Source: an uncultured Spirochaetia bacterium
GTDB taxonomy: Bacteria > Spirochaetota > Brachyspiria > Brachyspirales > Brachyspiraceae
Assembly: GCA_947040495.1 (NCBI GenBank)
Contig: CAMRBQ010000011.1
Span: 1 to 46,392, forward strand
Direction: 5' to 3'
Length of the DNA: 46,392 bases
Part shown: positions 42,956 to 46,392 of the stretch, piece after piece
How the letters are laid out: each line of letters begins with the position of its first letter
Numbering within the stretch: position 1 is the stretch's first letter
The notes under the pieces: generated by a model
What the model was told of the DNA's origin: nothing
Seen by the model: only the letters and a program-made list of their open reading frames with translations
Databases searched by the model: none
Made by a program: the position numbers and the translations under genes

Positions 42956-44611
42956 TTAAAGCATATCAAGTAAATCTGCTAGCCAGTTTATAGAATTACC
43001 TTTGTTGCCTTCTAACTCTAATTTTAATGTAGTCTTTGAATGGTTTTCGCCTATAATATTTGTTATAATATAAAGTCCTGATAAACTACCAAGAATCTCT
43101 CTTTCACTCTCATTGACTCCCTCATTTAATCCTAGCATATTTAGTACAGTCTTTATATTGATATAAAGAGAAAACATATTTTTATCTGCAAATTGTTTTA
43201 TAGTCTTAGATTGTTTGACTTTATAAGTACCATCGATAATATTTTTTATACTCATGTATGGAGCGATATAGACAATATCACCTTCTTGATAAAGGACAAT
43301 ACTACTCATAGCCGATAATTCATCCCCTGTTGCTTCATGAATCATAGGCTCTGAGTTTTCATCTAAGATAGGCTCTGTATATGTTCTATAAATATTTACA
43401 CCCGAGATAGTATCTTCTACTAATGTCTCATTTTCAATTAAAATATCAATCAGTTGTTCATATTTTTTCTGATCACTTATAGAGACAGCACCCATACCAT
43501 TTAATTTTGCAAGTGGGTTATACTTAAGCATTGCCATATATTGTTCTATATCTTCTTCTGACATACCTTCAAAGGCTTCTTTTGGAATTTCTGTTTCCCA
43601 TAATGATACAAAAAAATCGCCCCCTAATATTTCAGATAAAGCCTTACTTGTTAAATTAAATTCTTCTAAAACTTCATCAAATGTTAAAAATGCTTCATCC
43701 CTAGATTTTACCATTTTCAAGGCATTATAATAGTTTTTAACATTTAGACTTAATGATGCAAAACCTAAATTTTTATCGCCTTCAATATATTTGTATACAC
43801 TTTTATTCAATGCTTTTTTTAATTTTAATTGATTATAACCTATACTATTATCATATAAATCAATGCCTAATGAAATATCATTTTTGTTAAAGTTTAATGC
43901 AAAAATAGCATAATCTTTATCTGTATATAATGAACCATCAATATCTAACATGTCGCCTAAATCGAGCATATCATAAATAATATTTAGGTTACCTAATAGA
44001 TAAAAGTCATTTTTATTTTTTTTAAAAATATCAAATTTTTTATTTGTATTATTACTATTAAAAATATCTTCTACTATATTTTTATAATTTGTTATTTCTA
44101 AATTAGAATCACCCTTTGCAAATACAATAGAACATATTTCATCATTAAAAGATATAATAACATCATCAGAACCAACATTGATAGATTTATAATTTTGATA
44201 CTCATCTATAGAAACATCACCATCAAAACCTAGCATAAATCTTTCAAATTTAGAGCTATCAGCAAGAGGAATTAATAAGCCAATAATATAATTATCATCA
44301 TCTTGATATTCATAATTATCATTATATTCATCTGCATTTTCTAGCCCCATGACAAATAATTTTATATTCTCATTACGTGATATTCCAGAATCATTTTCAA
44401 GGAAATAATTGAGCGATCCCCCAACATCAGAATCTAGACTATTTACAAGTAGTTCGAAATTTTCAGCACTAATTTTCTTTAAAATATTTCCTATATTTAT
44501 AGAAAATAAAATCTCACTATTACTTGGTACATATTTTAAATTAACAGCGTATAAACTGTTAAACGAAAAAGCTACAAAAATTATACATAAAAGTAATTTT
44601 ATTTTTTTCAT
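42956..44611 (-). CDS. Exported protein of unknown function (DUF3352-like)
   Basis: A 551-residue protein with signal peptide MKKIKLLLCIIFVAFSFNSL and likely cleavage after YA (residue 22). The mature start, LKYVPSNSEILFSINIGNI, and repeated strands such as NLGFASLSLNVKNYYNALKM and KLNGMGAVSISDQKKYEQLI, resemble the DUF3352 group of exported proteins. An acidic segment DEYNDNYEYQDDDNYI is near residue 95. It lies between argJ and argH, but nothing in it suggests arginine metabolism. It is probably periplasmic. Confidence 0.65.
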   Translation of the reverse strand: MKKIKLLLCIIFVAFSFNSLYAVNLKYVPSNSEILFSINIGNILKKISAENFELLVNSLDSDVGGSLNYFLENDSGISRNENIKLFVMGLENADEYNDNYEYQDDDNYIIGLLIPLADSSKFERFMLGFDGDVSIDEYQNYKSINVGSDDVIISFNDEICSIVFAKGDSNLEITNYKNIVEDIFNSNNTNKKFDIFKKNKNDFYLLGNLNIIYDMLDLGDMLDIDGSLYTDKDYAIFALNFNKNDISLGIDLYDNSIGYNQLKLKKALNKSVYKYIEGDKNLGFASLSLNVKNYYNALKMVKSRDEAFLTFDEVLEEFNLTSKALSEILGGDFFVSLWETEIPKEAFEGMSEEDIEQYMAMLKYNPLAKLNGMGAVSISDQKKYEQLIDILIENETLVEDTISGVNIYRTYTEPILDENSEPMIHEATGDELSAMSSIVLYQEGDIVYIAPYMSIKNIIDGTYKVKQSKTIKQFADKNMFSLYINIKTVLNMLGLNEGVNESEREILGSLSGLYIITNIIGENHSKTTLKLELEGNKGNSINWLADLLDML

Positions 44612-44670
44612 ATAATGACTCCTGACATAGGTTATATATTTAATACATAATTTTTACAACAGTAAATAAA

Positions 44671-45849
44671 TCATGTGCGATAAGCCGAGTTTACAGATAT
44701 ATATTCATGTGATAGGTCTGAAAAATAATATACATCTTCAATTTTTGTATTATATCCACAGTCTAATATAATAGATTGTTTATGTTCTTGCATAGATTTT
44801 TCAAGGGATTTAATATCTACTTTTGGCAATGTTCCTTTCTTATATATTACGAATCCATTTAATATTAAAGTTGCAAGTTCTGGGTCAAATATAGCATTGG
44901 CATATCCCGCAGCCACAATTATCCTACCCCAATTAGCATCACAACCAAAAAAAGCAGTTTTCACAAGATTTGATATTGCTATACTTTTTGCTATTTCAAA
45001 TGCTGATGTTTTATCCTTGGCATTTTTAATATGTAGGGAAATAAATTTTGTAGCGCCTTCGCCATCGCTTACTATAAGTTTAGCTACTTCCAAACAAATA
45101 TCTTCTAATATAGCACATAATTTTGTAAATGATTCGTCTGATTTTTTTATAGCATTATTACCTAATGCACCATTAGAAAATAACATAGCTGTATCATTTG
45201 TAGATGTGTCGCCGTCAACGCTTATACGATTTAATGTTTTATCAATAGCATATTTAAAAGCTATTTTCATAGTTTTCTTTTCAATTGCAATATCTGTAAA
45301 TATATAAACTAGCATGGTTGCCATATTTGGATGTATCATCCCCGCACCCTTGGCCATAGCAAAAAATGTCCCTGTTTTGCCATCAATTTCTAGGTTTTTA
45401 TATACTGTTTTTTTATATTTATCTGTTGTACGTATAGCATCGGGGACATTATTTTCTGTTTTAGCATCGAGGTTGTCGACAAGGTTATCTAGCGAATCTA
45501 GTATTTTATCTTTTGGTAAAGGCTCCCCTATAACACCAGTAGAGCTCATTAAAATATTTTCTGGGGCACATTTTAATTTTTTTGCTAGAGATTTCACAAC
45601 TGTTTCGATAGCCTTATATCCAGACTTACCCGTTGCTGCATTGGCATTTTTACTATTTATAATAATAGCTTCTATTGGATTCATATCATATTTTTTACAA
45701 TATAATACAGGGGCGGCTACCAATTTATTTTTCGTGTAGACTGCGACAACAGATGCTTGAGGCTCGCTTCTAACAAGCGCTAAATCATAATCATTTTTTT
45801 TTAAGCCACACTTTGCAGCAGAAAAACTATAGCCAATAGGTAAATTCAT
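44671..45849 (-). CDS. argJ: Bifunctional ornithine acetyltransferase/N-acetylglutamate synthase
   Basis: A 392-residue precursor that self-cleaves into two chains. The cleavage and nucleophile site is GAGMIHPNMATML, with Thr178 expected to become the new N-terminus. Other marks are IIINSKNANAATGKSG, MSSTGVIGEPLP, SVDGDTSTNDTAM and CDANWGRIIVAAGYA. It transfers acetyl from N-acetylornithine to glutamate and, if bifunctional, also makes N-acetylglutamate from acetyl-CoA. This gives the cyclic arginine route. GGAG lies upstream. It begins 26 bases after the stop of a partial gene and precedes an exported-protein gene and argH. Confidence 0.95.
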   Translation of the reverse strand: MNLPIGYSFSAAKCGLKKNDYDLALVRSEPQASVVAVYTKNKLVAAPVLYCKKYDMNPIEAIIINSKNANAATGKSGYKAIETVVKSLAKKLKCAPENILMSSTGVIGEPLPKDKILDSLDNLVDNLDAKTENNVPDAIRTTDKYKKTVYKNLEIDGKTGTFFAMAKGAGMIHPNMATMLVYIFTDIAIEKKTMKIAFKYAIDKTLNRISVDGDTSTNDTAMLFSNGALGNNAIKKSDESFTKLCAILEDICLEVAKLIVSDGEGATKFISLHIKNAKDKTSAFEIAKSIAISNLVKTAFFGCDANWGRIIVAAGYANAIFDPELATLILNGFVIYKKGTLPKVDIKSLEKSMQEHKQSIILDCGYNTKIEDVYYFSDLSHEYISVNSAYRT

Positions 45850-45875
45850 AAGAAATATAACTCCATAATATTATA

Positions 45876-46392
45876 CTAGTCTTCTAATTTATAGTCGTAA
45901 ATATCTTTTTTCTCATATACAATTCTTTTGCGAATAAAAAACCTTGTAGACCCTCTAGTATTTCTTTCTTTTATAATACCAAATGTCCCACCGCCAAGAT
46001 ACACTATAATCTCAAACTTCTCGAGTTCATTCCTCTCATTTAACTCTTTTAATACACAATCGAAATGAGATAGTTCATCAGTATTTTGATGCTTTATAGC
46101 TTGCTCTACTATATGTATTTCTTCTTTACATATAAAGCATAAAGGCTTTTCTATTTTATTGTTTTTCTTTTTTAAAAAATAATCATTTTCAAGTTCTTCT
46201 ATACTTTTTACTGGGCCCCTATTATATCTAGAATTTCTATTTTTATATTTACTATTATAATTATTGCCTTTATAGCCAGAGTTTCTATTATTGTTATTTC
46301 TATTATCGGTATTGCTGTTTCTATTATTGTTATTTCGATTATCGGTATTGCTGTTTCTATTATTGTTATTTCGATTATCGGTATTGCTGTTT
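45876..46392 (-). CDS. Asn-rich zinc-knuckle protein, partial (5' end beyond the right edge)
   Basis: At least 171 residues, open to the edge, ending at TAG 45876-45878. The N-terminal part in view is a 12-residue repeat NSNTDNRNNNNR, three times, followed by an Asn-, Arg- and Tyr-rich linker. The C-terminal domain carries CFICKEEIH and, about 27 residues later, HFDC, a likely zinc site. It then reads LEKFEIIVYLGGGTFGIIKE and RGSTRFFIRKRIVYE. The basic, disordered start and compact zinc end suggest nucleic-acid or ribonucleoprotein binding, by inference. It precedes argJ by 26 bases. I recognise no named family. Confidence 0.7.
   Translation of the reverse strand, partial: NSNTDNRNNNNRNSNTDNRNNNNRNSNTDNRNNNNRNSGYKGNNYNSKYKNRNSRYNRGPVKSIEELENDYFLKKKNNKIEKPLCFICKEEIHIVEQAIKHQNTDELSHFDCVLKELNERNELEKFEIIVYLGGGTFGIIKERNTRGSTRFFIRKRIVYEKKDIYDYKLED
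46285..46392. repeat. 36-bp tandem repeat inside a coding region
   Basis: Three units beginning CTATTATTGTTATTTC at 46285, 46321 and 46357, the first with one base change, continue to the edge. Because 36 is a multiple of three, copy-number change would alter protein length by 12 residues without a frameshift. Confidence 0.9.

Noticed and set aside
46285..46392. CRISPR array at the right edge
   Set aside because: The 36-bp units are contiguous without spacers and keep an open reading frame, so they are a coding tandem repeat.

Overview
The window is very AT-rich and reads as chromosome of a host-associated spirochaete, possibly Brachyspira-like or an uncultured relative. That placement is inference. 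It rests on a flgL-fliW-csrA flagellar block, a CarD gene next to a membrane PIN/TRAM gene, and a large TPR protein carrying the middle domain of the long spirochaetal GreA but no cleavage-factor domain. Intact genes are mostly housekeeping: rpsB-tsf-pyrH, accA, leuB, argH, argJ, lgt, acpS, csrA, fliW, flgL, tpx and a glutamate synthase small subunit.

Layout. 1-800: an intergenic stretch with repeats, then tRNA-Leu(UAA). 827-1942: a small membrane protein and two tandem GNAT acetyltransferases. 1982-3297 (minus): an ArsP-type permease followed by an ArsR gene broken by a TAG. 3400-8641 (minus): a nucleotide-sugar dehydratase, leuB, an aldo/keto reductase with ferredoxin domain, and a PpiD/SurA-like chaperone. 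8806-12435: an Imm32-like small protein, accA, a GHL10-type lipoprotein and a G3E GTPase. 12555-15275: rpsB-tsf-pyrH with a consensus promoter, a leader terminator hairpin and a strong end terminator. 15305-18285 (minus): a possible 21-residue peptide gene, an inositol monophosphatase, PIN/TRAM and CarD.

18429-22822 is a scrap-yard. A regulator is frameshifted in an A8 run. A TnpW remnant of a Firmicutes-type element lies against an MttB-family gene that has lost its 5' part. An enolase-superfamily gene has an in-frame TAA, and a RidA gene is frameshifted. Only an alpha/beta hydrolase is open. A second corrinoid-methyltransferase-type gene (MtaA/UroD family, 29797-30816) is broken by TGA and ends inside a repeat. 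Together these suggest a methylated-compound catabolic capacity that has been lost.

22908-33521: tpx, a D12-class adenine methyltransferase behind two tandem palindromes, a TetR regulator with a palindrome at its own promoter, lgt, then the block flgL-fliW-csrA-(53-residue ORF)-acpS, the glutamate synthase subunit and a glycosyltransferase. 33535-40681 (minus): a four-gene operon of TPR protein, GreA-like TPR protein, GH13 enzyme and triple-GAF histidine kinase from one clear promoter. 40750-46392: an outer-membrane protein, then minus-strand argH, an exported protein, argJ, and an Asn-rich zinc-knuckle protein running off the right edge through 36-bp tandem repeats.

A family of modular palindromic repeats (61-150, 10138-10366, 29746-29840, 32427-32553) sits between genes and marks several breakpoints. 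I saw no CRISPR array, complete transposon or phage. No single undescribed system is proven here; the strongest leads are the repeat family, the decayed cluster, the rpsB leader, the small peptide genes and the methyltransferase operator.
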